Shown piece after piece: positions 15,932-23,852 of a DNA stretch of 64,000 bases (its first letter is position 1; every line of letters starts with the position of its first letter). Location: contig JAGVBZ010000011.1 in the NCBI GenBank assembly GCA_020059465.1, forward strand, positions 18,013 through 82,012. The letters are read 5' to 3'. Source of the DNA: Brevinematales bacterium. GTDB lineage: Bacteria > Spirochaetota > Brevinematia > Brevinematales > GWF1-51-8. A program made the position numbers and the translations under genes. Below the pieces are notes generated by a model, which had not been told where the DNA came from, searched no databases, and saw only the letters and a program-made list of their open reading frames with translations.

Positions 15932-16822
15932 ATGCCGATGAATGACGGTCAGGAGGCACGGGGAGGGGAATCCGCGGCCGATACCGTCGCAGACGAAACG
16001 AGAAAAAAGAAACCGGGCGCGAATAAAAAGGATGCGGCCTGTTTCGGCGATATAGCCGACGCGAAGGAATTTGTACGCGCCCGTAAGGAAATGCTGGCCG
16101 CGCTCACAGACCCGCGCGCCGACATTATCAGCTACGGTAAGGAGACGTACAAGCGCAAGAGCTACTGGCGTAAGCTTGCCGCTATTGCCGGGGTGTCGGT
16201 CGAGAAGCGTGAGGAATGGAAGGAGAAGGACGAACGCGCCGGGATGACATACTTTGTGACCGTCCGCGCGGCGCTGCCCGGAGGGCAGTATATGGACGGC
16301 ACGGGGGCGTGCTCGCAGGGCGAGCCGAGGCACAACGGCAGGAGCAGGGAGCTTACCCCGCATTATCTGCGCGCCACCGCGGAGACCCGCGCGAAGAACC
16401 GCGCTATCTCCGACCTGCTGGCGTTCGGAGAGGTCTCGGCGGAGGAGATCGACGTACTGCCCGCGGACGATGTTCCCGCAGCGCGCCCTAACGGGATTGT
16501 GCCGCAGGATGAACAGCAGTCGCGTGTGATGATAGACGCGCTGCGTACGGTACTGCCCGGCTCCGCGGACAAGATGGTCGCGGATAACCTGCCGAGGAAA
16601 CGCCGGCCGGCGGATGTCGAGACGACTATCCGCAACGTCATCATACACGAGCTACGCGAGATCAACGAGCAGGGATATATGAAGCTCGACGATGCGAGGG
16701 CGCTCGCATACCGGAAGTTCCATAACGGCGTCCTCGAACGTCTGACGTATCAGCAGGCGGTGGAGCTTCTCGCCGCCGTGCAGGAACATATCGCGCATTC
16801 CGCGCCGGTCCGATCCGCCTGA
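15932..16822 (+). CDS. Phage early protein, possible ssDNA-annealing (Rad52/Erf-like) protein
   Basis: 296 residues from the ATG at 15932, which has AAGGAGG 6 bp upstream. After a charged, low-complexity N-terminus, residues 45-165 show an alpha-beta-beta-beta-alpha pattern. It runs from SYWRKLAAIAGVSVEKREEW through YFVTVRAALPGGQYMDG to HYLRATAETRAKNRAISDLL with GEVSAEEI. The ATAETRAKNRAI helix is typical of phage recombination/annealing-type proteins. The C-terminal part is helical. Function as a recombination mediator is inference; a structure prediction against Rad52 and Erf would settle it. Confidence 0.5.
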   Translation: MPMNDGQEARGGESAADTVADETRKKKPGANKKDAACFGDIADAKEFVRARKEMLAALTDPRADIISYGKETYKRKSYWRKLAAIAGVSVEKREEWKEKDERAGMTYFVTVRAALPGGQYMDGTGACSQGEPRHNGRSRELTPHYLRATAETRAKNRAISDLLAFGEVSAEEIDVLPADDVPAARPNGIVPQDEQQSRVMIDALRTVLPGSADKMVADNLPRKRRPADVETTIRNVIIHELREINEQGYMKLDDARALAYRKFHNGVLERLTYQQAVELLAAVQEHIAHSAPVRSA

Positions 16823-16823
16823 G

Positions 16824-17042
16824 TTGCCTCCGTACGATATCCGGGTTTTGTACCGGGGCGGGACTTATACCGAGTTTCAGGCGGACGGATGTGAAATCGA
16901 GCGGCTTCGCGATGATGAAACGATTGAAAGGATTGAAATACTCTGGGAATATGAGGAGAGGTATCCGGGCTGGGAAGACGACGCTTGTTTCGACCGTGAT
17001 GAAGAGGAAATCAGATGGAGGTTTCGGAATGGAGTATATTGA
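16824..17042 (+). CDS. Small acidic phage protein, unknown function
   Basis: 72 residues from a TTG one base after the previous stop codon, so it would depend on coupled translation; no ribosome site is visible. Acidic and aromatic (WEYEERYPGWEDD). It overlaps the next gene by 14 bp. The dense packing of the operon supports it, but start and reality are uncertain. Confidence 0.4.
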   Translation: MPPYDIRVLYRGGTYTEFQADGCEIERLRDDETIERIEILWEYEERYPGWEDDACFDRDEEEIRWRFRNGVY

Positions 17043-17634
17043 TCTGCAGGTAGGACGGTTCGCGAAAAAGCACGACCTCGTACCGAAAAGCGTCAGGACA
17101 TTTATCCGGCAGTACTTCGGCAAGGCGGCGGAAGAAAGCCGCGTACGTCTCAGCCGGAACGAGTACCGTATGCTCAGAGACTATTTTACGGAGGAAGGCG
17201 AGATGATCGCCTATGTGTTCTATAATCCGGGGCGCGACCGGTCGCGATTGTTCAAGAATGTTATCAAACTCGTGCGCCAATCGTCCATGCCTGCGCGCGA
17301 CACTTCCCCCGTCCGCTTGCCTTCCGCGCATGCGGGAGGTGGGAGTCGGTCGGCTTCGGCATCCATGCCTGCGCACGACACTTCCCCCGTCCGCTCGCCT
17401 TCCGCGTATGCGGGAGGTGGGGGTCGCTACCGTTACGAATGGTACCGTTATATGATCACCAACGGGACATTGACCCGGATCAAGCTCTGCGAGATCGATG
17501 TGGGAGAGCTTGAGAAGCAGAGGGTTTGGCGAAGCCCGATCGACCGTACCGTACTGGTACTGAACGAATCCGGGCAATTCGAGGCGATGTTCAGGCTTTC
17601 CGAACGGCACCCCACAAAGCTGGAGTGCGTATGA
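17029..17634 (+). CDS. Phage protein interrupted by an in-frame duplicated 26-residue repeat
   Basis: 201 residues from the ATG at 17029 (GGAGG 8 bp upstream). The N-terminal 80 residues are basic and helical. Then comes a low-complexity insert in which MPARDTSPVRLPSAHAGGG and MPAHDTSPVRSPSAYAGGG repeat with a 26-residue (78-bp) period. The C-terminal part (RYEWYRYMITNGTLTRIKL onward) resumes normal composition. The insert carries the same palindrome as the non-coding repeat at 13381-13490, so a mobile or expandable repeat has entered the gene without breaking the frame. The function of the host protein is unknown. It overlaps the next gene by 4 bp. Confidence 0.6.
   Translation: MEYIDLQVGRFAKKHDLVPKSVRTFIRQYFGKAAEESRVRLSRNEYRMLRDYFTEEGEMIAYVFYNPGRDRSRLFKNVIKLVRQSSMPARDTSPVRLPSAHAGGGSRSASASMPAHDTSPVRSPSAYAGGGGRYRYEWYRYMITNGTLTRIKLCEIDVGELEKQRVWRSPIDRTVLVLNESGQFEAMFRLSERHPTKLECV
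17284..17425 (+). repeat. 78-bp direct repeat pair within coding sequence
   Basis: Copies begin at 17284 and 17362 with few differences. Each contains a CCTTCCGCG..ATGCGGGAGG palindrome, the reverse complement of the element at 13381-13474. Confidence 0.8.
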
Positions 17635-17858
17635 CCGAGTTCGAGCGGATCGAATTTTTCGTCTGCCTCGAACGCGAATTCCCGTCCCCTCTACACGAAC
17701 TCCTGAAATTCCGTTTTATCGACCGTTACTCGATCGAGGAGACGTGTATCGCGCTCGGGCTTTCCAGCGCGCGGCAGTACTACAATATCTACCGCAGGAT
17801 CGACAGGAAAAAACTCCGCCGTTTCCTGCACGCCTTTCTATCCAAGGAGGAAATATGA
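17631..17858 (+). CDS. Sigma region 4-like helix-turn-helix phage regulator
   Basis: 75 residues from the ATG at 17631, which overlaps the previous stop. The sequence FRFIDRYSIEETCIALGLSS reads as a sigma-70 region 4-type helix-turn-helix, as in ArpU/late-transcription regulators that sit just before terminase genes. It probably controls the packaging or structural genes. Small size and position fit that role; direct evidence is the helix-turn-helix pattern only. Confidence 0.6.
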   Translation: MTEFERIEFFVCLEREFPSPLHELLKFRFIDRYSIEETCIALGLSSARQYYNIYRRIDRKKLRRFLHAFLSKEEI

Positions 17859-18106
17859 TCAGGGATGAGAACAGGGATCTGATTTACAATTTCGAGGGAC
17901 TTCTCGCGCTCTGCGGGGGGGACGCCGAAAAAGCGGAAACCGTCCGCCGTATCCTCTACCGTTCCTACCGGAACGAACGTCACCAGATATGGAAGCACCG
18001 CCACTACGCCGCCTTATGGATAGGCGGGGAATTGGTCTATCTCAAACATCCCCTGCGGGGTATGCTGAAAATGAGACGCGCGGAGGCTGTGAGTGAAAAC
18101 GACTGA
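17855..18106 (+). CDS. Small phage protein preceding terminase, unknown function
   Basis: 83 residues from the ATG at 17855; AAGGAGG is 7 bp upstream and the start overlaps the previous stop. Basic and helical, with ETVRRILYRSYRNERHQIW. Its end overlaps the terminase small subunit start by 14 bp. No family recognised. Confidence 0.55.
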   Translation: MIRDENRDLIYNFEGLLALCGGDAEKAETVRRILYRSYRNERHQIWKHRHYAALWIGGELVYLKHPLRGMLKMRRAEAVSEND

Positions 18107-18548
18107 AACGGCGTACGACCGCGCGATCCATCCGCATCTCGCGGTATGGCTGGTGAAGAACGGTATGGACGCGGGGGATATCGCGCGGCAGATCGGGGTC
18201 AGCCTGTCCACTCTCCATCGTTGGCGGAAGGAGTACCCGGAATTCGAGCAGTCCCTTAAGGGCGGCGGGGATATGATCGATACGCTGGTCGAGGGGTCGC
18301 TCCTCAAGCGCGCGCTCGGGTATTCGTACGACGAGGTCACTTTCGACTGGAAAAACCCGCCCGACGGCGACGATCTCCCGGTGCAGACCCCGGTGAAGAC
18401 CGTCCGTAAGCATGTCCAGCCGGAGTTGTCCGCGATCATGACGTGGCTCAAGGCCCGCAAACCGAAGGTGTGGGGCGACAAAAAGAACGATATCGAGGAC
18501 CGTGTCGCGTATTTCCTGGAGGGACTCAGGGAGACTGATGAGGATTAA
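18093..18548 (+). CDS. Terminase small subunit
   Basis: 151 residues from GTG (GGAGG upstream). The N-terminal helix-turn-helix (GMDAGDIARQIGVSLSTLHR, then WRKEYPEFE) recognises the packaging site in DNA. The central part (LVEGSLLKRALGYSYDEVTF) and the tail (IMTWLKARKPKVWGDK) match small terminase subunits of the phage Mu/PBSX type. It lies directly before, and overlaps, the large subunit gene. The two subunits form the motor that cuts and packs DNA. Confidence 0.85.
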   Translation: MKTTETAYDRAIHPHLAVWLVKNGMDAGDIARQIGVSLSTLHRWRKEYPEFEQSLKGGGDMIDTLVEGSLLKRALGYSYDEVTFDWKNPPDGDDLPVQTPVKTVRKHVQPELSAIMTWLKARKPKVWGDKKNDIEDRVAYFLEGLRETDED

Positions 18549-19827
18549 TACGCGCGACAAGCTGACGCCCCGTCAGCGGGAAGTCATAGATTTTCATCTG
18601 GAGAACGAACCCCGTCATCTGATCCTCGAAGGCGCGGTGCGCAGCGGGAAGACCACGGTGAATAACCTTCTCTGGTTCGACCATGTCCTGAAATTCCGCG
18701 ACCAGCGAAAAAAATTCATTATCACTGGGAATACCCTCGGCTCGGTAAAACGCAATGTAGTGGACGAATTCGGCGCCCAGCTTGGTATGGATATTACGCT
18801 TGATTCCCGCAACGAGTTCCCGCTGTTCGGGAACACGGTGGTCTGCTTCGGGGGCGGGGAGAGCGATGCGGCCCGCAGTCTTAAGGGATTTACCGCGCAC
18901 GGATGGTACGCCAACGAAGTCACCGAGCAGCATCCGGAAACTCTCCGGCAGGCGTTCGCGCGGTGCTCCGGCAGAGGCGCTCGCATCTTCTGGGACACCA
19001 ACCCCGGCAATCCCGACCATCCGGTTAAAACCGATTATATCGACAAGAGCGGGCTGAGGCTCAGGAACGGAAGGTTCGCGGTATCGTCATGGCACTTCTC
19101 GCTCGACGATAACACGTTCCTTGACCCGGAGTACCTCGAATCGCTCAAGCTCTCCATTCCCGACGGGAGCGTGTGGTACCGCCGGAATATCGAGGGACTC
19201 TGGGTAGCGGCGGGAAATGTCATATACAGCCATTATAAAGAGGAAGCGCGTCCCGACGGCGGCCTGTTTGCGCAATACGATGAACTGATCGGCGGGGTGG
19301 ATTTCGGAAGGGGCGGCCAGTCCCATTTTGCGTTCGTCCTGATCGGGCGCGCGAGCGAAAAATTCCATATTATCGGGGAGGTTTACCGCGCGGGATGCCT
19401 GAACTCCGAGTTTATCCGGCTGACGGACGATACTCTCGAACGGATGCATCCCGGCCTGAAGGAACGCGTTCTGGTTTACGGGGATTCCGCCGACCCGGAC
19501 AAGATCACCGAATGGAGTTACGCGGGATACCGAATCCTTCCGGCGGACAAGTCGCCGTACTCGGTGCGCGCGGGTATCGAACGGGTGATGTCGGTCGACC
19601 TGCGGATCGATCCGTCATGCAGGAATACCCTGCGGGAGATACGGAACTACGAGTGGGTGACGGATAATTCCGGGAACGCGGCCGATGAGCCTGTCAAGTA
19701 TAACGACCATCTAATGGACGCGATGCGTTACGCGATCTACACCCATACCCGGATGCGGAAACACCCGTCGAACAGCGGGAAACGCCATCCCGGCATTCAT
19801 GTGGAGAAGCGGACGCGGGAGGTTTAA
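18538..19827 (+). CDS. Terminase large subunit (PBSX-like)
   Basis: 429 residues from the ATG at 18538, chosen over an upstream in-frame start because GGGAG lies 7 bp before it. The ATPase has Walker A EGAVRSGKTT (31-40) and the acidic ANEVTE (125-130). The nuclease has aspartates in GGVDFG (D255), YGDSAD (D316) and NDHLMDAMRYA (D390, D394). All key residues are present, so the enzyme looks intact. The portal, normally next, is instead 5 kb upstream, and the capsid genes are 36 kb away. The final 47 bp of the gene region are duplicated after the toxin-antitoxin pair downstream. Confidence 0.92.
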   Translation: MRINTRDKLTPRQREVIDFHLENEPRHLILEGAVRSGKTTVNNLLWFDHVLKFRDQRKKFIITGNTLGSVKRNVVDEFGAQLGMDITLDSRNEFPLFGNTVVCFGGGESDAARSLKGFTAHGWYANEVTEQHPETLRQAFARCSGRGARIFWDTNPGNPDHPVKTDYIDKSGLRLRNGRFAVSSWHFSLDDNTFLDPEYLESLKLSIPDGSVWYRRNIEGLWVAAGNVIYSHYKEEARPDGGLFAQYDELIGGVDFGRGGQSHFAFVLIGRASEKFHIIGEVYRAGCLNSEFIRLTDDTLERMHPGLKERVLVYGDSADPDKITEWSYAGYRILPADKSPYSVRAGIERVMSVDLRIDPSCRNTLREIRNYEWVTDNSGNAADEPVKYNDHLMDAMRYAIYTHTRMRKHPSNSGKRHPGIHVEKRTREV

Positions 19828-19835
19828 GGGGTATT
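19789..19835 (+). repeat. 47-bp direct repeat, copy 1 (terminase 3' end)
   Basis: Runs through the last codons and stop of the terminase gene to GGGGTATT. Copy 2 at 20528-20574 differs at one base. The pair brackets 692 bp carrying a toxin-antitoxin module. Confidence 0.9.
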
Positions 19836-19853
19836 TATCGAATGGCGGTTTGT

Positions 19854-19882
19854 TTGACAAGATGGGTGTAACGGGATAAAAT
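19854..19882 (+). promoter_or_regulatory. Sigma-70 promoter for toxin-antitoxin pair
   Basis: TTGACA (19854-19859) and TAAAAT (19877-19882), 17-bp spacer, inside the repeat-bracketed segment. Confidence 0.75.
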
Positions 19883-19916
19883 ATCGGTGAAAATATCTCA
19901 TTCCCCGGAGCGGAAT

Positions 19917-20144
19917 ATGAATTGGAAAGAATATATTATATCCGATCCCGACATATTAATCGGAAAGCCGACCGTCAAAGGAACCCGGCTGGCGGTTGAT
20001 TTTATTCTCGGGCTTCTGTCGGACGGATGGCTGGAAGAGGAAATACTTAAAAATTATCCCGCTCTCACTAAAGAATCGCTTCAAGCAATTTTCGCTTTTA
20101 CACGTGAGTGTATGCAGACCGAAGCCGTTTTCGATATCCGGTAG
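19917..20144 (+). CDS. DUF433 antitoxin
   Basis: 75 residues from the ATG at 19917 (CCGGAGCG upstream). The DUF433 pattern is clear: ISDPDILIGKPTVKGTRLAV near the start, then LLSDGWLEEEILKNYPALTK and the end helix. DUF433 proteins are winged-helix antitoxins that pair with DUF5615 PIN-like toxins, as here 4 bp downstream. The pair has its own promoter and would be autoregulated (family knowledge). It lies in a short segment bounded by direct repeats of the terminase end. Confidence 0.88.
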   Translation: MNWKEYIISDPDILIGKPTVKGTRLAVDFILGLLSDGWLEEEILKNYPALTKESLQAIFAFTRECMQTEAVFDIR

Positions 20145-20148
20145 AAAA

Positions 20149-20502
20149 ATGAAATTCCTCGCAAATGAAAATATTCCCTTCGATTCGGTAGTTTTCCTTC
20201 GCAGGAATGGGATCGATATTCAATCGGTAAAAGAGATTAATAGGGGGATTACCGATCGTCAGGTAATGCAAATATCGGCTGAAGAAAACAGGATAATTCT
20301 TACTTTTGATAAAGATTACGGAGAAATTATTCATCGAAATAAAGAGAAATTTACCGTGGGCATTGTCCTTTTTCGATTCATCCCGTGTGATTCTGGCGAA
20401 ACGGGAAATATGTTTTTAAAAATCATTCGGAAAACAAATATAGCGCTCGAAAAGAAATTCACTGTTATCGAGCGGGATAAGCTGCGGCAGAAAGACCTGT
20501 AG
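20149..20502 (+). CDS. DUF5615 PIN-like toxin
   Basis: 117 residues from the ATG at 20149, 4 bp after the antitoxin stop. The PIN-like/Mut7-C fold pattern begins KFLANENIPFDSVVFLRRNG and has the acidic TFDKDYGEII. The acidic residues (E7, D12 area and D-x-D in FDKDYG) would bind metal for RNA cleavage. The pair probably stabilises the phage-derived region or acts in defence. Family assignment rests on pattern and on the DUF433 partner. Confidence 0.85.
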   Translation: MKFLANENIPFDSVVFLRRNGIDIQSVKEINRGITDRQVMQISAEENRIILTFDKDYGEIIHRNKEKFTVGIVLFRFIPCDSGETGNMFLKIIRKTNIALEKKFTVIERDKLRQKDL

Positions 20503-20527
20503 TATGAAGAAATCCTTAGGGTTCTCC

Positions 20528-20574
20528 CCCGGCATCCATGTGGAGAAGCGGACGCGGGAGGTTTAAGGGGTATT
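20528..20574 (+). repeat. 47-bp direct repeat, copy 2
   Basis: Second copy of the terminase 3' end (19789-19835), one mismatch, not coding here. It marks the right border of the toxin-antitoxin insert and of the first phage block. Confidence 0.9.
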
Positions 20575-20584
20575 ATAAATAAAA

Positions 20585-20605
20585 GAGCAGCCTAAAAGGC
20601 TGCTC
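20585..20605 (-). terminator. Rho-independent terminator for 20626-21186 gene
   Basis: GAGCAGCC, five-base loop, GGCTGCTC, followed on the minus strand by TTTTATTT. It lies just past the stop of the minus-strand gene. Confidence 0.75.
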
Positions 20606-20625
20606 CCGTATGAAAATGTTATCTA

Positions 20626-21186
20626 CTATTTCAGCAGCTTGAGCGACCCGACCACATATTCTTTAAAATCGGCGATAAATTCATCATAGCTGTCGGGATT
20701 GGTCGAGAAGAAAATCAGGTATGCTCCTTTCTTGGTCTTGAATACACCGAAGTAAGTACGCTGGGGACCTTCCGCCTGATAATCGTAATTGAACTCCGCC
20801 GAACAGACCTCGATTCCGTTGACCTTCGTGCAGGATGATTTTTTATGCACTTTTATCGTCAGCGATTCTTTACCGTACATCTCATCGAAGCTTTTAAATA
20901 TTTCCGTGCGGAATCCCTTGACAATATCCTTCTTGATCGCGTCATATTTTCCTTTCAACGGGACGATATAAAACGTATAATAGATGCCGTTTTCTTCATC
21001 GGCCGGGATATTGAACCACATCTCGCCCGTTTTCTTTAAGGCATCCTCATCAATTTCCCATCCCGGGAAGAGATCGATCGAAAATCCGAATTTCTTATTC
21101 TTGATTTCCATGCTCTCCTGCGCTCGCACCGAAACAGTACATGCTAAAATCAGCATCCCCATGAAAATGAAAAAAATCTTCTTCAT
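20626..21186 (-). CDS. Exported protein, PsbP/DUF1795-like fold candidate
   Basis: 186 residues with a signal peptide (MKKIFFIFMGMLILACTVSVRA). The mature part follows the beta-rich pattern of PsbP-like proteins: NKKFGFSIDLFPGWEIDED, then a loop, then FGVFKTKKGAYLIFFSTNPD, ending with a helix (EFIADFKEYVVGSLKLLK). A Cys residue in the signal (LILAC) could be a lipobox but the context is weak. There are two more cysteines in the middle (SSCTKVNGIEVCSAEF), possibly a disulphide. Function unknown, in the cell envelope. Confidence 0.65.
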   Translation of the reverse strand: MKKIFFIFMGMLILACTVSVRAQESMEIKNKKFGFSIDLFPGWEIDEDALKKTGEMWFNIPADEENGIYYTFYIVPLKGKYDAIKKDIVKGFRTEIFKSFDEMYGKESLTIKVHKKSSCTKVNGIEVCSAEFNYDYQAEGPQRTYFGVFKTKKGAYLIFFSTNPDSYDEFIADFKEYVVGSLKLLK

Positions 21187-21246
21187 ATAACCTCCAGTAT
21201 CCGGATATTCCGGAAAATATTATGAGTATAGAACATCCCATAACGT

Positions 21247-21894
21247 CTATTTCATCCCGTTCCAATACCCTGTGTTATTCGCGGTACTGTTACCGTACAT
21301 CATGATGTCTTTGCAGTCGTAAAACTGAGCGAAACTCTTGTTGTCCTTGATGATGTTGTTTATTATAGTGACAGATGTTACTCTGGACAAGTAAAATGCG
21401 TTGAACGAGTTATGATGGATGTAGCAGTTTTCTACAAATACCGCTCCGGCATTGTACGCGTTCACCCCGACTGCGCCGCACCCGTTCAGTTCGCAGCCTA
21501 ATATATGCGTCTCCTTCGTATTCTCGATACGAATAACCGAGCCGTGGCATTCATACGCTTTAAGGGGCTGAACATGCTGGGCGTGAATATTTGTTATGGT
21601 GACTTTCCCGCAATTAATGATAGATATCACATCCTGATAAACATCCTTTAAAAAAATATCCACCTTACCCTGCCCGACGATTGTAAGATTATCTTTTCCT
21701 TTTATCTCTAGGGAATCCTTCAGGTAATACTTCCCCGCGCTCAAAAAGATAGTATCTCCGTCCTGCGCAAATTGTACCGCCTCGGTAAGTTGTTTCGGAT
21801 TGCCGGGCCTGACTAATATCTCGTTTCCCCACGATAAACCGTATGACAGAATGAATACCGCGATACATACCGCGAATTGAAAGGATTTCCGCAT
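21247..21894 (-). CDS. Exported right-handed beta-helix protein
   Basis: 215 residues from the ATG at 21894 (GGAGGGC upstream; longer upstream reading lacks a ribosome site). Signal peptide: KSFQFAVCIAVFILSYGLSW. The rest is a parallel beta-helix of the pectate-lyase type, with turns such as GDTIFLSAGKYYLKDSLEIK, DVISIINCGKVTITNI and AVFVENCYIHHNSF. Such folds often bind or process polysaccharides. No catalytic residues recognisable. The short length (about seven turns) suggests a compact binding protein. The neighbouring peptidase at 21955 is on the same strand. Confidence 0.7.
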   Translation of the reverse strand: MRKSFQFAVCIAVFILSYGLSWGNEILVRPGNPKQLTEAVQFAQDGDTIFLSAGKYYLKDSLEIKGKDNLTIVGQGKVDIFLKDVYQDVISIINCGKVTITNIHAQHVQPLKAYECHGSVIRIENTKETHILGCELNGCGAVGVNAYNAGAVFVENCYIHHNSFNAFYLSRVTSVTIINNIIKDNKSFAQFYDCKDIMMYGNSTANNTGYWNGMK

Positions 21895-21954
21895 TTCGCC
21901 CTCCTTTTTGGATAGTGTTATCATACACCCTAATCCGGAGACTGACAAGTAATA

Positions 21955-22905
21955 TTAAGGGATACAGGCGGGGTTGATACCCTTGACATAGTTCTCGATG
22001 ACCTGAAGTTTAGCGGCGGTCTCACATCCGAGGAATCCATCGATATCGGAATAGGCGATCGTCTGAAGGTATGCCTGCATCATCGGCTTAGCGGCAGGGA
22101 GATACGACCAGTGCCATTTCTCCTCCTCGTAGCCGACCGTGCGGGTGGCGGGCTTCGGGGTATAGGGCTGGTAGAACCCGTACTCCGCCGCGTGCTTCGA
22201 GAGCCAGTCGTATATCTTTTTACCGTTTCCCGACGCGAAGTAGGAATTTTCGAGGCTGTTCAGGTCGATATCGGTGCCCCAGTGATGGCGCGACGTACCC
22301 GGCATGGAACTGTACAGCAGGATATATTTCGCGCGTTCGGCGAAATCGGGCACTTCCTTCGCGAGGTTCTTCCCGGCGACCGTCTTGCCGCCGTTCCATT
22401 TCTGTTCCCATATCGCCTTCTGGTCGTAGAACGAACGGAACGCGGAGATAATGACAAGGTTCACACCGTCCTTTTTCGCGGCGGCGGACATATTTATAAA
22501 CGCATCGTATGTCTCTTGACGGAGGTAAATCCCGGTTTTGGAGGTATACTCTGGGGCAATCGCCGCGAACGCGGGATGCGACTTGGGATTGATTTTACCG
22601 AGCAGTTCGTCTTTTGAGTAGGGGGCTTGCGTACTGACTCCGGGGAGAGGATTCCCGGCCACAGGCTGGATCGCGGAAGGGAGGGGGCTTTGAGGCGCGG
22701 GGCCGGAATTCGCCGATACGTCCTGCGGGTTTTGGGGGGTATTTTCCGCTAACGGCCCGAACGCCGCGAAACTGATGACCGCGATACATACCATCGCCGC
22801 CGCTATCAGGATTACAATACCCGGTTTGCGCACGGATTTCCCGTCCGGCTCGGACACTTTCCTGCCCGCCGACCACGAGTACCCGTAGGACTTCTTCACA
22901 TTCAT
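21955..22905 (-). CDS. D-alanyl-D-alanine carboxypeptidase, peptidase M15B (VanY-like)
   Basis: 316 residues. One transmembrane anchor (about 30-50), then a Pro/Ser-rich linker (50-100), then the peptidase. The zinc motif SRHHWGTDID (205-214) supplies H207 and D214, and EKWHWSY supplies the third histidine. It trims the D-alanine of peptidoglycan side chains in the periplasm. The C-terminal tail (GCETAAKLQVIENYVKGINP) resembles a small extra element after the catalytic domain. The first gene on the minus strand after a 540-bp gap without genes. Confidence 0.88.
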   Translation of the reverse strand: MNVKKSYGYSWSAGRKVSEPDGKSVRKPGIVILIAAAMVCIAVISFAAFGPLAENTPQNPQDVSANSGPAPQSPLPSAIQPVAGNPLPGVSTQAPYSKDELLGKINPKSHPAFAAIAPEYTSKTGIYLRQETYDAFINMSAAAKKDGVNLVIISAFRSFYDQKAIWEQKWNGGKTVAGKNLAKEVPDFAERAKYILLYSSMPGTSRHHWGTDIDLNSLENSYFASGNGKKIYDWLSKHAAEYGFYQPYTPKPATRTVGYEEEKWHWSYLPAAKPMMQAYLQTIAYSDIDGFLGCETAAKLQVIENYVKGINPACIP

Positions 22906-23445
22906 ACGATTCCCTTCCCGTTTTATACTGGGATATTTTAACCCGAATCGGGCAATCCGGCAAGAAAAAGGGTCTCGATATGATCCTTATCGAATGTATA
23001 TATCGTAGCCCTTGATGAAATTTATTACAGACATAACCCTTTCTTTCCCCTTCAAGGTAACTTTTCGGGGAGCTTACCTTCTTTCCCTGTTTTTGCATTT
23101 TGTCTTTTTCCCCCGCCCCGCTTCTCGGCATCCATGCCGTCGCGGGACTCCTCGCATCCTGCGAGTCGCGCACTAAATTTTTTTGCTTTCTTCCCCGGCT
23201 GTTTGTATTTTGTCTTTTTCCCCCGCGCTTAAAGCGCTTCTACTCCGGTGAAATTCGTGAAAGGGCGTTTGTCCGGGCCTTTCTATCTTCCGCTTTTGTA
23301 CTCTCTCTAACGGCGAGTTACGCCCGTAACGAATTTCACCGCTCTTCTCCTAAGCTTTATCCGGCGGGGCGCTCTTTGGAACCTTTCTGGCGACAGAAAG
23401 GTTCATATCTCCCGTTCGCTTCCGGCATCGGGGGACTCCTAATAA
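22906..23445. repeat. Gene-free stretch full of short repeats and hairpins
   Basis: No believable gene. It contains a 24-bp direct repeat at 23093-23116 and 23203-23226 (TTGCATTTTGTCTTTTTCCC, one mismatch) and CGGCAT-CC-ATGCCG near 23128. A CTCGCA/TGCGAG pair follows. A perfect 11-bp hairpin GAACCTTTCTG-gcga-CAGAAAGGTTC lies at 23379-23404. It looks like a site of accumulated dispersed repeats. Confidence 0.7.
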
Positions 23446-23787
23446 TTATTGTATTTTTGTACACATTGAAATTTGAATAATAATTGACCCAATTATTGAA
23501 AATCCTAAAAGAAATAAACCTAGATAGAATAAATTTGATTTCTTATTCTCTTTTTTAAATTTTTTATATTCTACAAAATAAAACAAAAATAACAAAAGAA
23601 TGACAACCAACCATGAAGGACTGATTTTATAATTATACAAAAAAATAAAAAGAGGTCCAAATAATCTTAAAAAGAATTTTGATCTAGGATCGGGGGTTTC
23701 TTCTATTAGCTTATCAATAATATTTGTTTCATTTATTAATTTATATACATTATTAAATTCAATGATACTTCTCTGTATAAAATTCAT
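23446..23787 (-). CDS. Small AT-rich membrane protein, unknown function
   Basis: 113 residues with two membrane helices (about 41-70 with SPSWLVVILLLFLFYF, and 85-107). Codon use is strongly AT-rich compared with nearby genes, as in the next minus-strand gene upstream, pointing to acquired DNA. It lies 65 bp downstream of the truncated gene at 23853. It could be an immunity protein for a toxin fragment there, but nothing in the sequence proves it. Confidence 0.45.
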   Translation of the reverse strand: MNFIQRSIIEFNNVYKLINETNIIDKLIEETPDPRSKFFLRLFGPLFIFLYNYKISPSWLVVILLLFLFYFVEYKKFKKENKKSNLFYLGLFLLGFSIIGSIIIQISMCTKIQ

Positions 23788-23852
23788 ATTAGTATTTCCT
23801 TATCTTATTTATTATTTCTAAATATACTAACATCTAAGATCCCTGGTTTTAT

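Noticed and set aside
23100..23480. 126-aa frame on the plus strand
   Set aside because: It is built of direct repeats and hairpins, with many Arg/Phe/Ser residues and no family resemblance; better seen as repeat DNA.
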